In this document: positions 12,225-23,393 of the stretch, piece by piece
Layout of the letters: each line of letters begins with the position of its first letter
Numbering within the stretch: position 1 is the stretch's first letter
Source of the DNA: Selaginella tamariscina
Lineage: Eukaryota; Streptophyta; Lycopodiopsida; Selaginellales; Selaginellaceae
Length of the DNA: 64,000 nucleotides
Assembly: GCA_003024785.1 (NCBI GenBank)
Contig: PUQB01000574.1
Coordinates: 77,001 to 141,000 of the forward strand
Reading direction: 5' to 3'
Notes under the pieces: model-generated
What the model saw: only the letters and a program-made list of their open reading frames with translations
Database searches by the model: none
What the model was told of the DNA's origin: nothing
Program-made: the position numbers and the translations under genes

Positions 12225-13222
12225 ATGCTAGGAGGTGAGGATCACGACGGTGGCCATGTAGAAGACCCAGAAATCTCAGAGGAAGAACAAGTCACAGAAG
12301 GAGCGTTGCCGGAAGCAGCATATGTGGAGGCGGATCCACTCAAATTTCCTGCGCACAAGTACACGAAAGGCGTCTTTAAGGTCAACAATCCTTAATTGAG
12401 GTACACATATACCAAGATATAGGAAATAATAGATTATAGTTGGTTCTACAGTGGTACGTATTAAGAGATATGTATCTATTCCAGGTTGTTGAAGGTGAAA
12501 TGATGATGCCTCCTTTCAATACGTTTTCGGTGCCATTTGTTGTTAATAATGAAGTTCGGAAATGTGCCATTCTCGAGTGTTGTAAGGAGATTACTCGCTT
12601 TTTCAGGTATTTATTATGGTTCATTTTAATTATATGTTTCAATTACATTCTTGTAGATTATTTGGCCAGATCAATACTGAAAAGGAACTGTTAGAAACCA
12701 TCAATCTCTTGTGAGAAGGCTGGAAAGGTTCACTGTGCCATCAGGAAATACTTTGCACATGTAATTGGTTTATTACATTTCTTGGTAATTATTTTTCTAA
12801 CTTGTTACTACCAGATTGGGAGCAAAACCAGTTGCTGAGTGAGGGTCATGGTGGCAAGAAGAGGAAGCATATTGACACAGAAGGAGTTCAAGGCCTCTCA
12901 GATCAGCTGGAACTCTTATTAAATGTGGTGGGGAAGGATCGGGTCCCAACTGACACGGATGAAAATTTGTCCGTTAACGAAGACTCAGATACCACAGAGG
13001 ATGAGGAAGTTGGAGATGCAACTTACATGAAGATGTATGTACTTGTGAAGTGTGCACATGAGGTAAGTCTCTTCCATGTTTTCTTTTTATTAAACACTAA
13101 CATTTCATTCCTTTAAGTATGTGAAAAAACTTGTTGCTATATTAGAGTTCAATGCTGGGTTTGAAGGCGCTTGCTATGCGTGCAAAGAGGCTCCCGTGAA
13201 CATTGAAGGAAGAGAGTGGGTA
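12225..13222 (+). pseudogene. unrecognised multi-exon locus, acidic/basic low-complexity protein (family member A)
   Basis: Exon-like blocks bounded by AG/GT: about 12225-12398 (MLGGEDHDGG..., containing SEEEQVTEGALPEAA and FPAHKYTKGVFKVNNP), 12485-12606 (FNTFSVPFVVNNEVRKCAIL), 12657 onward (LFGQINTEKELLETINLL), 12815-13062 (DWEQNQLLSEGHGGKKRK, then DSDTTEDEEVGD) and 13118-13220 (YVKKLVAILEFNAGFEGACY). In-frame stops occur at the end of the first and third blocks as I read them, so either my exon borders are wrong or the gene is broken. A diverged relative lies at 42.6-45.05 kb with the same block order, which argues for a real gene family. I do not recognise the protein. The KKRKH run could be a nuclear signal. 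Confidence 0.5.
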
Positions 13223-13484
13223 GTTTAGTATAGAATGTGTGCTGTATAACTATATATTTCCATTAATATAGGCTGTGTGTGTTACATATCCTAGGGATGG
13301 TTTTTCAAGAGGCGATGGTATCTAGTGAAAAACACACACACATTGTTTAACTCTACACAACGTGATGCTTCTGGCGAACTTTTCTCTGCCATTCTTAAGG
13401 ATATAATTTATATTACTAATTTTATTAATGGAAATATATAGTTATACAGCACACATTCTATACTAAACTACCCACTCTCTTCCT
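13207..13484. repeat. perfect 62-bp inverted repeat with 154-bp loop
   Basis: The left arm 13207-13268 is the exact reverse complement of the right arm 13423-13484. The loop contains CA repeat and a gggatggtttttcaagagg stretch. The left arm overlaps the end of the last exon-like block of the unknown locus. Identity over 62 bases means a recent origin by fold-back duplication or a young small inverted-repeat element. Confidence 0.95.
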
Positions 13485-13666
13485 ACCCCTGCCATTAGTG
13501 CGTGTCATTACATATCCGCGTTTAAGATGCTCACACACAGAGTCAGAAATTTAGTTAATCCAAAAGGTAAAGTTGGGGAGGGCAACAACACTTCAATCCT
13601 CAAGACACGTATATGTGATAGTAAAACAACCTGAGATTACGTACCATTTGTAGCACAAAGAGCCTT

Positions 13667-14733
13667 TTAGAAGCTGCATGAGCCACTTCGGTCAGGGAAG
13701 CCAAGCAAAAGCTCCTCCACTGCTGGTGTACACTTCAACAAGGCGTGTAGATGGTCCGAATCCCAATTGTTCGGGTTGTAATCCTCCTTGATATCGAGGT
13801 GCAAAAGCTTCAAATCGGGAAGTTCACGAAGTTCACATGGCACTTGGCAAAGGCATCCGTGAGCTTGATCTTGCTGTTCTTCAGCTTGATCTCTGTCTCC
13901 AGCACCTCAAGCTCACACAAGTTGGGTGTGTTCAAAAGGAGCTTCACCGGGTTTCTGTCGGACATCACTTTGGAGAACCGGAGCTTCTCCAGCGTGTTGC
14001 TACTCAGCTCCCACGCATGGATTTCGAGCTCGGCTTGACTGCTATATCCACCTGGGTATCCACCATCCACAACCGACAAACAAGAAGCTCCAGCGTGCCC
14101 ACACATACGAGCTGTGAACTGAAGAGTATGCAGCTTGTGGCAGCTGGTGAGTCCAGCCCACACTGAGGGACACTGGAGAGGCGGATCATCGTCCAAGTCG
14201 TAAACGTGAGATACTAGTGAGAAGCGTGCCAGAATAATCTGTCCCACGAGCTCTCATACAGACATACCCACCGCTTCATAGTGTCCCTGCAGAGTGAATC
14301 GTCGTCACACATATACAGCATTGCTTGGTTCTGTGGAAGAAAACGGACAACCCAAAGTGAGGAAAAAGAAGAACACATTTATCATTGTGTGTGTGAGAGA
14401 GAGAGAGATCTACTTACCGACACTAGCCGTGCGAACACTGTTTAACTTAAGGAGCATATATATTTGAGCATTTACTATTAGTAAAGAGGAATATTCTTGT
14501 CAAAAGCCATGGCTGAAAACGGTATATTCCGGCACAAGCTAGAATACGGTATATTCGCTTCACATATCATCAGTTTTCACCGTTTAAATAGTACCAATAA
14601 ATAGTATCCCGAGCATAGTAAATAGCTCCCAAACTGAAAATCTGTTTTAATAAATATTTAGCGGGAAAAAACTTACATATTTATTGCACTGTGTTTCATA
14701 TATCTTAAGCTTGCTTTCCAGATCAAGCTCCAT
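13667..14733 (-). pseudogene. leucine-rich-repeat-like protein (F-box/LRR-type C-terminus), broken
   Basis: Exon 1 is 14733-14677 (MELDLESKLKIYETQCNKY, donor gtaagt). Exon 2 starts at 14330 after ttccacag and continues in phase (NQAMLYMCDDDSLCRDTMKR). The later part shows irregular LRRs: LTSCHKLHTLQF, SSNTLEKLRFSKV, LLLNTPNLCELEVLE, LPDLKLLHLDI and LLKCTPAVEELLLGFP, ending SGSCSF and a stop at 13667. The reading frame changes at least twice after exon 2 starts (near 14215-14225 and near 13835), so the gene is a pseudogene or the sequence has errors. No F-box motif is visible, so F-box membership is only suggested by the LRR style. A second copy of exon 1 plus intron lies at 34.65-35.03 kb. 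Confidence 0.6.
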
Positions 14734-14819
14734 AGCTAGTGTGCCTCGGAGCTAGTCCGATGCAAATAAACATATATACTCATTCACCATTTAGTAAGTA
14801 CTATATATAAAAAAACAAT

Positions 14820-15005
14820 GTTGGTATGCATTGTTGATATGGTAGCTATTCTAATATATTTTAAAACCATGAAATAGCTAAGTTTTGATTCTATGGTTTG
14901 ACTTTAAAATATATTCCAATCTAATCAAACCATGGAATATATTTAAAATATATTATTAATAATGAACACATTTATGGTAAAACAGAGAGTTTTCAAGTTA
15001 TTATT
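14820..15005. repeat. AT-rich repeat segment shared with 40490-40670
   Basis: Contains ggtagctattctaatatatt, an internal inverted motif around ttaaaatatattcc / ggaatatatttaaaa, and a stretch ending aatgaacacatttatggtaaaac. All recur in diverged form at 40490-40670. Flanked on the right by the next repeat block. Confidence 0.65.
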
Positions 15006-15560
15006 ACACAAAGCAAACTCTTTATCTAATATCAGTTTTTAGAAAAAATGGCTGATCATATCAATAACTCCTTAGAGAAAAGTGCATTAACTTCATACTT
15101 CAAAAAGTGCCGACCTATGAATGAAAATGTCTGCATTTGGATCATGGATAATATGCAAATGTAGACACAATACATATGAATGCAATGTGTAACTGCAACT
15201 TGGGTACATTCTTTCACATTGAAATAGTGTGCAAGGTAATATGAAATAGTCACAATACATGTTTTATATGATCCCCTTCCATCGTAAGACAAACAGAATA
15301 CATGTTCAACGGTTCCTTTATCTTGTGGCCAACAAGCTTACCCTTCATTAAATTATTAAATTGAATGTTTCTTTGGGTTGTATCCAAGACTTTTCGTTTG
15401 TTTGTAATTTGTTTAGCATCTCTCATTGTAGGAACATCCTTGGAAAGGGGCGTAATTGATATGTTCGACCTATTACCTGTGGGAGGGGTCCTAGTGAATG
15501 TCTTAGAAGAAGAATCAGACATAAATATTGAATCTCATTCTTTCTAAAATGCAACCTTGT
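15006..15560 (-). repeat. dispersed repeat block B, copy 1 (weakly coding)
   Basis: Matches 34165-34650 in inverted orientation and 40670-41080 in direct orientation. On the minus strand an open frame reads RTPPTGNRSNIS near its N-terminus and NNLMKGKLVGHKIKEPLN later. RTPPTGNRSNIS is also readable in the 34-kb copy. The protein is not recognised. The block behaves as a repeat, so I list it as such rather than as a gene. Confidence 0.7.
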
Positions 15561-17345
15561 TTATTGTTAAATTGTACCTTCCGCATCCGGCCAAGGGTTA
15601 GGCAATTCTTTTGAACCTTATCCATATGTCTTCCAAATCGGTATGCGTGAATGATATTACATGCGGAAGAAAGATGGGTAAAATAAATCACTCCACATAG
15701 TTAGAAAAAATCATTTAGGAGAAGATACTAAGAGGCTCCATATTTGTAGTGCTTAATCATATTAAATAGGACCCATATCTTATGTGTTCACCGTACAAGT
15801 TAGTGAAGTATGTCATTGGTGATGGGGTATTCCCAAATACCAAAAGGCAAAAGGGAAATACTAATTCAGTGCTGAAGACTTAAAATTGTATAATGAATTT
15901 ATCTTTCCTAAAAATATCATATATACCATCTTCAGTGCAGAGGATTCATTTGCATGTTTGGGTGATTTTGGCTCTAAGGATTCATGAAATGTTTATTTAT
16001 GAATAATACTTGGGCATGTCTACACAAGCTGAGTACTCTTGTTTTAGTCATCGCATTGAACAACACTCACAAAACACCAAGCAAGAACCCTTTTTAACCG
16101 GCAAGACATATTAGTGTTCCACATGTCGAATTGGATGTTGGGCTTGTACCCTGGCATTTAGCCTTACTAGTCATTTATAACTGTTCCTGTACCAACAATA
16201 TCTTGTTGTCTTGGAACCATTGAAACTTAATCTATTCTGGTAGAAAAAGAGAGGTGTTTCTAGGACATTTAGGTGTAGTAGTGTACTTGTATTTCGGTCT
16301 GTAAGAGTTCGTTGTGCTTCATTAGGCTGGAAGAACTTTTTTTATGACGTCTAGTTCCTTTTAATAACGTAGCTGCTCAACTAGATCCTATTCCCGGAGC
16401 AACGTCCTCAACTAGGCTGATTATGATAGATATTGCCATCTTGCTATTACTATGTGCCATATATCTGGCAATTAGATCATTCATTAATGGTTATGGTGTC
16501 TGCTCGTGTGTCCCCTCAAACACTATAAAACCGCATTGAAAGGTCAAGATGAGTGGCTTCAATAATGTCCATCTTTATGTTCCATCCCAGCATTATGTCT
16601 CCAACTTGAATGACCAAGTTCAACAATGTTCGTTGAAGACACGAGAGCTTTTTGTTCATCCAACCTGTAATAACATTTTTGAAGTAGAGTTATGATATAT
16701 TAACAATAACTATTATACTTCCAGTCGTAGACCGTGTGTGTGATTGAAAAAGAGTAAGCATCCCAAAGATCTCCACCTGGCCACACTCTGTTTACTGTTA
16801 GGAGATGAATACCTGAGTTCTCACCCACATAAGACATTTTGGATAATGGGGAGATTCCAAAGAACTCTGCCCAGGAATACGAAAGACTTCAAAAAGGCTA
16901 TACCAAATATTTCTTCATTTGCAAAATCGACCGTTCAATCCCCTTTTTTGGCATTGTAGACAATGTTACGTATCCTAAACCAAAGAATTTTAGAATATCA
17001 AGATTTAAATAGTGTTACAACTCTACAACTTTGCAATACACTCCAGGCTTAGCTAGACTACTGCATTGATTATCCTGGTCATGAGGGTATCACAAGTACT
17101 GTATCTACAAGTATATGAGGTGCTTCACACACACACACACGTGCACGTTCTGCGCATGGTTTCTAATAAGATGTGTTAAAAAAAATATATTAATTATCCC
17201 AAGTAATATCCTTGTAAATTTTTTTTGTACAATCTCGAGGCTTGCCATCCTCATACGGTTCCAAAGGTAAATGCAGATTCTCAAACAGTTCCATACTGCG
17301 TGGAAAACCCATCTCTTATGTGATGTCTTCGTTAGATTGATAAGC
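15561..17345 (-). repeat. dispersed repeat block C, copy 1
   Basis: Reverse complement of the 29765-32465 region with many small differences. Examples of anchors: ccaagggttaggcaattctt (15592) against the reverse form near 32390; gaccaagttcaacaatgttc (16612) against 31275-31295; ctggtcatgagggtatcaca (17078) against 30005-30020. The right copy has about 1 kb more in the middle. No intact coding frame. Nature unknown. Confidence 0.75.
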
Positions 17346-17639
17346 TGTTCCTTTGAGCTTATTGTTTCTTCTTCTTCAAGAGCTCATGTTCTTCTATATG
17401 TGCATGAAATTCATAAAAATTTCAATATAAATTTGCTACGTTAGCAATGAAGATTTTCTGCAAATTATATTACGTTATGTGTGCAAAATACACCGTGTCA
17501 CATGTGCAACACGTGGTGCATTCAAGTGTAAAACATATGCCATGGCAAAAACAACGTGCGTGTGATATGTGTATGTATATAAGAAACAGGGGTGAGTAAT
17601 CCGAGGTCATGAGGTCATAAGGGCGTTTCTGTCTGTGTT

Positions 17640-18075
17640 GGCCTCCACCGGGAGGAAGAGGTCTTGAGGAGAAAAGGAGGGAGTGAAAGCAAACATAGGA
17701 GAACTTATGAAGACATTACCACATGAAATAAGGGAAAATATACTACTACTGTTTCCACAGTGTACCAAGTCACAATGAGATGGTGAAGAAATATCTGAAC
17801 AGTCACTGGAATGGAATGGCACACAGTGCTAAATGATACAACAGATTAAACAGATTCATGTCAGCTGCGTGCTTTGAAATTGTGATGATACTTGGAAAGG
17901 TACCTGACAATAAAACATGTTCTGATAACAGTTGCATTACTGCAAGTTGACAAGAAAGAAGAGTCTATGTTCATGTTCATGTTCCAATGTGGAGTCTGTG
18001 AGCCACATAGAAATTTACAATGGATTGAAAGAATGGGCAAGTTTGAAAATAAGGGTGGTGTTTTAGTGGTGTTTA
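17640..18075 (+). pseudogene. truncated, broken copy of the PPR-like gene at 25.5-26.4 kb
   Basis: Starts near MKTLPHEIRENILLLFPQ; after the base run ttccacag it reads VPSHNEMVKKYLNSHW (about 17758-17810), matching VPSHNEIVKSYLKAGW of the larger locus. It then jumps to CFEIVMILGKVPDNKTC and, in another frame, LQVDKKEESMFMFMF, matching CFDIVLITGEMPDRETC and LQKGGREQEAMFMYVF. The middle of the gene is missing and the frame changes once in the visible part. The two loci point in opposite directions. Confidence 0.6.
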
Positions 18076-18079
18076 GAGT

Positions 18080-19230
18080 TTAAAATATTTCTTATTTCAT
18101 AAAGTAAAATTATATTACTTTTTAAATACCAGAAGAGCGGTTCGCGACTTCACAGTGCTCTAGTGTCACTTGAGGAGTACTTGGTAGCTGTGAAAATGAC
18201 TAAACTGGCCTGTTGAGGGTGTACTTCAGCTGCGGTTCAGTTCCGACTATCGCTTATCTATGCTTGTACGCCTCATCCCAGCAGCAGGGAATGTCATTGG
18301 TCTGGTCATGGTGTTGATAATGATATTGTTAAGATAAGCATCCTATGAAATGGACTGGTGGATACGAGAAAACTTTTCATTATATGTCCTTTTTTTAAAT
18401 AAGTTGACTTAAATCTTATTTGCTCATTATCAACTTAGATTAATGAGAAACCAAATTAACACTCAAATATACTACCTTTATTGTTTGTTGCTGACCGTAA
18501 AAATAAAAGTTAACAATAGTATCTCAAATTATAAATTTATTTAACAAAGCAATTAGTAAAAAAAATGTAAGTATATGCGACACCTTTGTATTGAATTATG
18601 TTTATACGTTTATAGGTATGCCCCACATGGGGTCACATGATGTTAGATTTATATTATTACAACACACACACATCTCTCTTTATTATTCGTACACATGATG
18701 AAACCATGAACCTGTTAATTAATGCAAATTAGAGCTATAATACAAAGCATAATTTACAAAACTACACCTCAGCAGCTCATACCAAATACAGCCGGTAAGT
18801 TCATCATCTCATTGTCAAATAAGCCAAGTCTTATGTTATACATTAAACCAAATGTTTTTATCTCTCTCTCTCTCTCAAACGCACAATCTCTGTTTGTATT
18901 TATACATCATAGGTGCGTGACTGGTAAGCAATCAACAGAGCAAGCACACAGAGAAACCCGAAACAACCACAGCAACGACGCCCTGCACAGAAAGATACGA
19001 AGTTCAGAGGTCGAATCCAACCACAGCAACGACGAGCAAGGTGTCGTACACAGAAACGAAGTTCAAAGGTTGAATCCATCAGAAGAACGAGCAGATGATA
19101 CACCGGCTGCTTTAGAAGGGACACAGCTTCAACAGGAACCGCGCCGCCTCCATGGAACGCGGTACAGATTAACAACTCTATGTATGGACCTTTTCATGTT
19201 TATCTGGTAAGAATAGGAATTGGATTGTTG
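18080..19230. other. spacer with a short internally repeated patch
   Basis: 18130-18360 is of balanced composition but no protein is recognised. 18660-18680 has CA then CT repeats. 18940-19070 contains two near-copies of an about 60-bp unit with aaccacagcaacgacg and gaagttca..ggt.gaatcc; the frame is open here but the peptide is unfamiliar. Nothing else seen before the tRNA. Confidence 0.5.
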
Positions 19231-19233
19231 TAA

Positions 19234-19315
19234 GTCGCTTTGGCCGAGTGGTTAAGGCGTGTGCCTGCTAAGTACATGTGCTCTGCACGCGAGAGTTCGA
19301 ATCTCTCAGGCGACG
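19234..19315 (+). tRNA. tRNA-Ser (anticodon GCU)
   Basis: 82 nt without CCA. The acceptor stem gtcgctt/aggcgac pairs fully with one G-T. The D arm contains tggccgagtggttaaggc. The anticodon stem tgtgc/gtaca encloses loop ctgctaa with anticodon GCT. The long variable arm forms gtgc/gcac, and the T arm is gagag-ttcgaat-ctctc. The long variable arm and GCT fix it as a class II serine tRNA. No intron. A and B box promoter elements lie within the D and T arms as usual. Confidence 0.97.
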
Positions 19316-19559
19316 TCTTCTTTGTGTTGTAGTATTAACAAAAATCCTTACGTAACGAGAAAGTCATACACACACATGGCTATATATATGGCCGATATGC
19401 ATACATATACAATGTGTGGGTCCCTGGAGGGCTCTCACCACCTGGAGGCATACATATACATATGTTCAAAGACAAGTTTTACGGAGAGCTGAGGACTATG
19501 AGGAGGAAGAAGAGGATGCATGTTTCATATAAATATGCTCAAGGAAAATGTGAACGTAC

Positions 19560-19606
<47 letters not shown>
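19560..19606. repeat. compound microsatellite (CT)n(CA)n
   Basis: CT repeat followed directly by CA repeat, same polarity as other tracts in the window. Confidence 0.95.
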
Positions 19607-19611
<5 letters not shown>

Positions 19612-19843
19612 TATCATATGTATGTGAGTAAAGCAGATTTACCTCATGAATTATGGTTCATCGGTTTAAATACATCCATGGAGCGTATCTTTTTCAGAGC
19701 TCTAACTTGGCGCCTGGCTTTGGTTTGCGGGAACGAACGTTTATGTTTGAGCATTCTTAGTACAGTAAACAGGTACAGAGGTAAAACAGGTTCTCTATAG
19801 GATTTCATCAATAGACTGGTAACAGAACTGAGAGGACATCAAC

Positions 19844-21161
19844 TTAGCTCCTCTTTGTTCTCAGAGGCTTGAAGGGAACACCGAGCTGCCCACAGTAGGA
19901 ATGCAGCACCTTCTCATATCTCTCACACAACTGTGAAACGAGGGGATGGTTATCTCCACGGGTTAAGCTAGGTAAAGAGATTCAACATGTACCTGATCTC
20001 TTTGAGGCATTCCTGATCAACAGCCTGTCTCAGTGCAACTTCTACAGACCATATCTGAGCTCGAGATAAGCTTGCGAGCAACCAAGACGGAGAAAACAAG
20101 CTGAAGGCAGTCCCTCTTCGTAGCACTTGTTGTTCCAGACACACCATGGTGAGCTCTCCAGCTGTCTCGTGAGGCTGTTTATCTCCGCATCCCTCTTATC
20201 AAGTTGGTCATTGAGGCTCCTTATCATCTCGAGTTTCAGTGTCAGATCGTTCCTCAGCTTGTGCAGTTCCTGCTCGAGAGTGGCATTGTTCAAAGGCTCT
20301 CGAACTGGCCTGGGCATTGAAGGGGTGTCTCCTGAGCTGCCATCGCGTCTCTGGAGCTGTATGGTCAGGTTCTTGATGATCTGGGATTTCAGAGCTGAGT
20401 CAGTCTGCAGCTGCTTGATATAGTACCTGTCATAGTCCCGGTTCTCTTCCTCAGATTCATTCTCTGGTGTACACGGTCTTGGCAGTGGTGAACCGGCTAG
20501 AGACTGGAGTGCACTGATCTCCTCGTCCCTCCTTGCCAGTTGAGCGGTCAGTTTTTTATATCCAGGAGCTTGGTGCCAAGCTCCCTCTGCAGCCGCTTTA
20601 GTCCTGCTGTGCATCCAGTTCAGCTTTTCCAGCAGCTCCGTTCTTCTGTAGTCTTCAGGAGGAGAGTGTGGGGGTTCTTCTTCATACTCGTTCATCGGCT
20701 CGGGATCGTCCATCGACCTCCATGGCAGAAGCTTGTCCGGTTGTCTCCTGTTATGAAGGTCCCTCGGAGTGACAGGTTCCGGTTGTCTGAGGTTCCTGTG
20801 TACTGGTGTTGGCAGTAGTTTGTGAATCTACCTTCATCTAGCTAGTGGTAAGTATATGTATATCATATACAGTATATGTCTTGCTTGGCTTATGTTATGT
20901 GAGACTTGTGTTCTTTCTCTTGGTAGGTTCAGCACAATGGGACGTGTTTGGTGGGATCTTGCTGTGGCGTGGCGAGTGTCTGTTTGTCTGGGGAGGAGCC
21001 CGATGATCTGCAAAGGTTGGAAATCCTTTGTTAAAATATTCTCTGCTAATGTGTATTAATTTATTAAACACTCGCCTCTACTTTTGGCTTGCTTGGTTGG
21101 ATGGTGAGGTATTCTTGTGTGCCTATTCCTGCATCCTCATTAGTTAGCTACTCTTCCCATG

Positions 21162-21198
<37 letters not shown>

Positions 21199-22029
21199 CT
21201 CTCTCTCTTCTCACACACACACACACACACACTCACCTGTCCGCCAAATATCTCTTCCTGTGTGTTCTACTTGGTGAAGACCGGGCAGTTTGTGAAGATC
21301 GAGTTTCCGATGCTGTTACCTTCCTTCTTCCGTAGGGGAAAGTATCACTGAGATCGTTTAGTCCTTCAATTTTCTGTCTAAATATCTTCATCTGTTCGTT
21401 TTGTTAATCTTAAGAATATAAGCATTGGTTTGAGTTGTTACACTTCAATCTCCATTTTCCTGTTCTTCATGTCATTGTTAGACCAGTTCTCTCTCTCTCT
21501 CTATAGCGGAAGAGTCCACTGCACTTCTATGGTAGTAGCTATTAGCTTAGCACTGCATGCGTGCACATGGAGGGAGGTAGCACAAGATGCACAGCATATT
21601 GCACCCTTATAAGCAGCTGCTAGCTATACACACACAAACATACAGAGGGAGGGAGGGAGACGTAGTATTTGAACTCGGAGACCTGTGTTTGGTTTCTTTT
21701 CACCTGCATGCTGCAAGCTGCACAGACGTTTGTTGCATGCGTTCTCTTTTCCTTCTCGAGCTCATATAGTAAGTGTTGTATCTGCATAATATATACTCAA
21801 AACTTTCTCTCTCTCTTCTCTCTCTCTCTCTTCACACACACACACACACACACACATGTATCTGTCCCATGTATTCTATATTATTGATGCAGACAGTTTT
21901 TAGTAAAGGTTTGTATGTCTGTGTATGATGTGTAATATACACATGTTTGTATATGTATATAAACATATTTTTGTGTGCGTGTGTGATACCTTCTGTTCAT
22001 TCCCTTGGTCTTGAGTGTGGTTCTCTATT

Positions 22030-22060
<31 letters not shown>

Positions 22061-22411
22061 TTCATCTGTATTATGCATGTATGTGAATAAGCAGGTATTA
22101 TATATTATTTGATGCTTACCAAGCAGAGTTTTTAATAGAGGTTTCATGTTTGTATATGTATATACACATATTTCTGTGTGAGTGTTTGTATGTGATACCT
22201 TCTGTTCATTCCCTTGGTCTTGAGTGAGATGTCTCTCATTCTCACTTCTTAAATAGAGTACTTGAAAACTTAAAGTGGTAACTTCTTCCTGGAGCTGCTT
22301 TATACGCCTCCATGAGCGCTTCTTGTCAAGTAATATACCTTTAGCTATGTCATACTTTGTCTTCCTCTTCTTCTCCTTCTCCAGATCAGTCTCAAGCTGC
22401 TGGATCACGTC
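19844..22411 (-). CDS. coiled-coil protein of unknown function, multi-exon
   Basis: Exon 22411-22199 (71 codons) reads DVIQQLETDLEKEKKRK and continues with IKQLQEEVTTLSF up to NEQK, then a clear gtatca donor. A large exon begins at about 20827 (IHKLLPTPVHRNLRQPEP) and runs to about 20050, with LTAQLARRDEEISALQ, IIKNLTIQLQRRDG, LEMIRSLNDQLDKRDAEIN and LTRQLE: heptad-like coiled coils separated by proline/acidic linkers. Short 3' exons lie near 20043-19993 (EVALRQAVDQECLKEI) and 19930-19844 (YEKVLHSYCGQLGVPFK ... TKRS, stop). Possible small exons at about 21020-20945 and 21360-21240. Phases of the last junctions are not resolved, and the 5' end above 22411 is not found. Structural or cytoskeletal role is only a guess; no family recognised. 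Confidence 0.6.
21164..21234. repeat. compound microsatellite (CT)n(CA)n in an intron of the coiled-coil gene
   Basis: Interrupted CT repeat followed by CA repeat. Confidence 0.95.
21807..21857. repeat. compound microsatellite (CT)n(CA)n
   Basis: Interrupted CT run then CA run; same polarity as its neighbours. Confidence 0.95.
21890..22240. repeat. tandem duplication including an exon end
   Basis: 21893-22015 and 22125-22232 share ttttta(g/a)ta..ggttt, gtttgtatatgtatat and gataccttctgttcattccc followed by ttggtcttgagtg. The second copy is the 3' end and donor site of the coiled-coil exon, so the first is a spare exon end with an identical potential donor. (CATA)n lies between. Confidence 0.85.
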
Positions 22412-22419
22412 CTTCAGGT

Positions 22420-23335
22420 ATTATATTCTCCCGGTTTTGCAAGCTGAAAACATGGTATAATTACATGATAATTTAGTTAAAATGTGTAACTATGGCTTAT
22501 AGATATTGATGTAGTTTATATATTAAGTATATAATAGCAAACCTTACTAAGTTGCACAAGGTATATATGTAAATATGATAAATTTCAGGGTATAAATGTA
22601 ATTTTTCTTATATTTTTATTTAAATTAACTAAAAAAGAGTTAAATCATTTGTTATAACAGGTAAATAATGCATACTATTTCTACTATTTATAAATGAGTC
22701 TCGATATTATTAATATATTTTATTTTATTTTATAAAAGCCTCTCTCTCTCTCTCTCTATTTATCTATCTATATGAAATATTATATGTTTTTCAATCTATA
22801 TTTATTAATATAGTTGTAATTAAACAAACTAAAAGCTTACTTCATTGCTGCTATATTATCTTGTGTCGTTTATATATGAAGCATTAAGTCAAATGTTGCA
22901 TCGTTTAACATCCATCAAGATTGAACAAATAACATATATTTATAAATGAAAATATACAATACCATAAAGAAGTATTGTGCTGTTTAATTAAAATCTTTTA
23001 TAAAAATTCAGAAATTGTTATTTATAAATGAACGAGCTGGATTTCATTGAATTCGACGGTCAGATGCATATTTAGGTCTAACCATGCATATTGTGTGTAA
23101 GCATTTTTTCTAATAATATCAAAGTAATAATATATAATAGCTATACTAGTAAGTATGTGTATATATATATATATTATATATATATATATAATTTTATTCA
23201 TCAGGGCCAAGTCAATACTAAGAACTCCTGAAGGCAATCAACTGGAAATGGACATAGAAGTGGAAGAAGAAAATAAAAACATGAAGATGAAGAGTTTTTG
23301 CTAAGTCCTGTAATTTCTCATATACCATGAATATA

Positions 23336-23393
<58 letters not shown>

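Noticed and set aside
15250-15522. Protein-coding gene for the RTPPTGNRSNIS frame
   Set aside because: The frame is not kept in the second copy beyond a short stretch, and the third copy lacks that part, so I treat it as a repeat.
19234-19315. tRNA-derived SINE head
   Set aside because: The cloverleaf is intact with all stems paired and no body or tail repeat follows, so a true tRNA gene is the better call.
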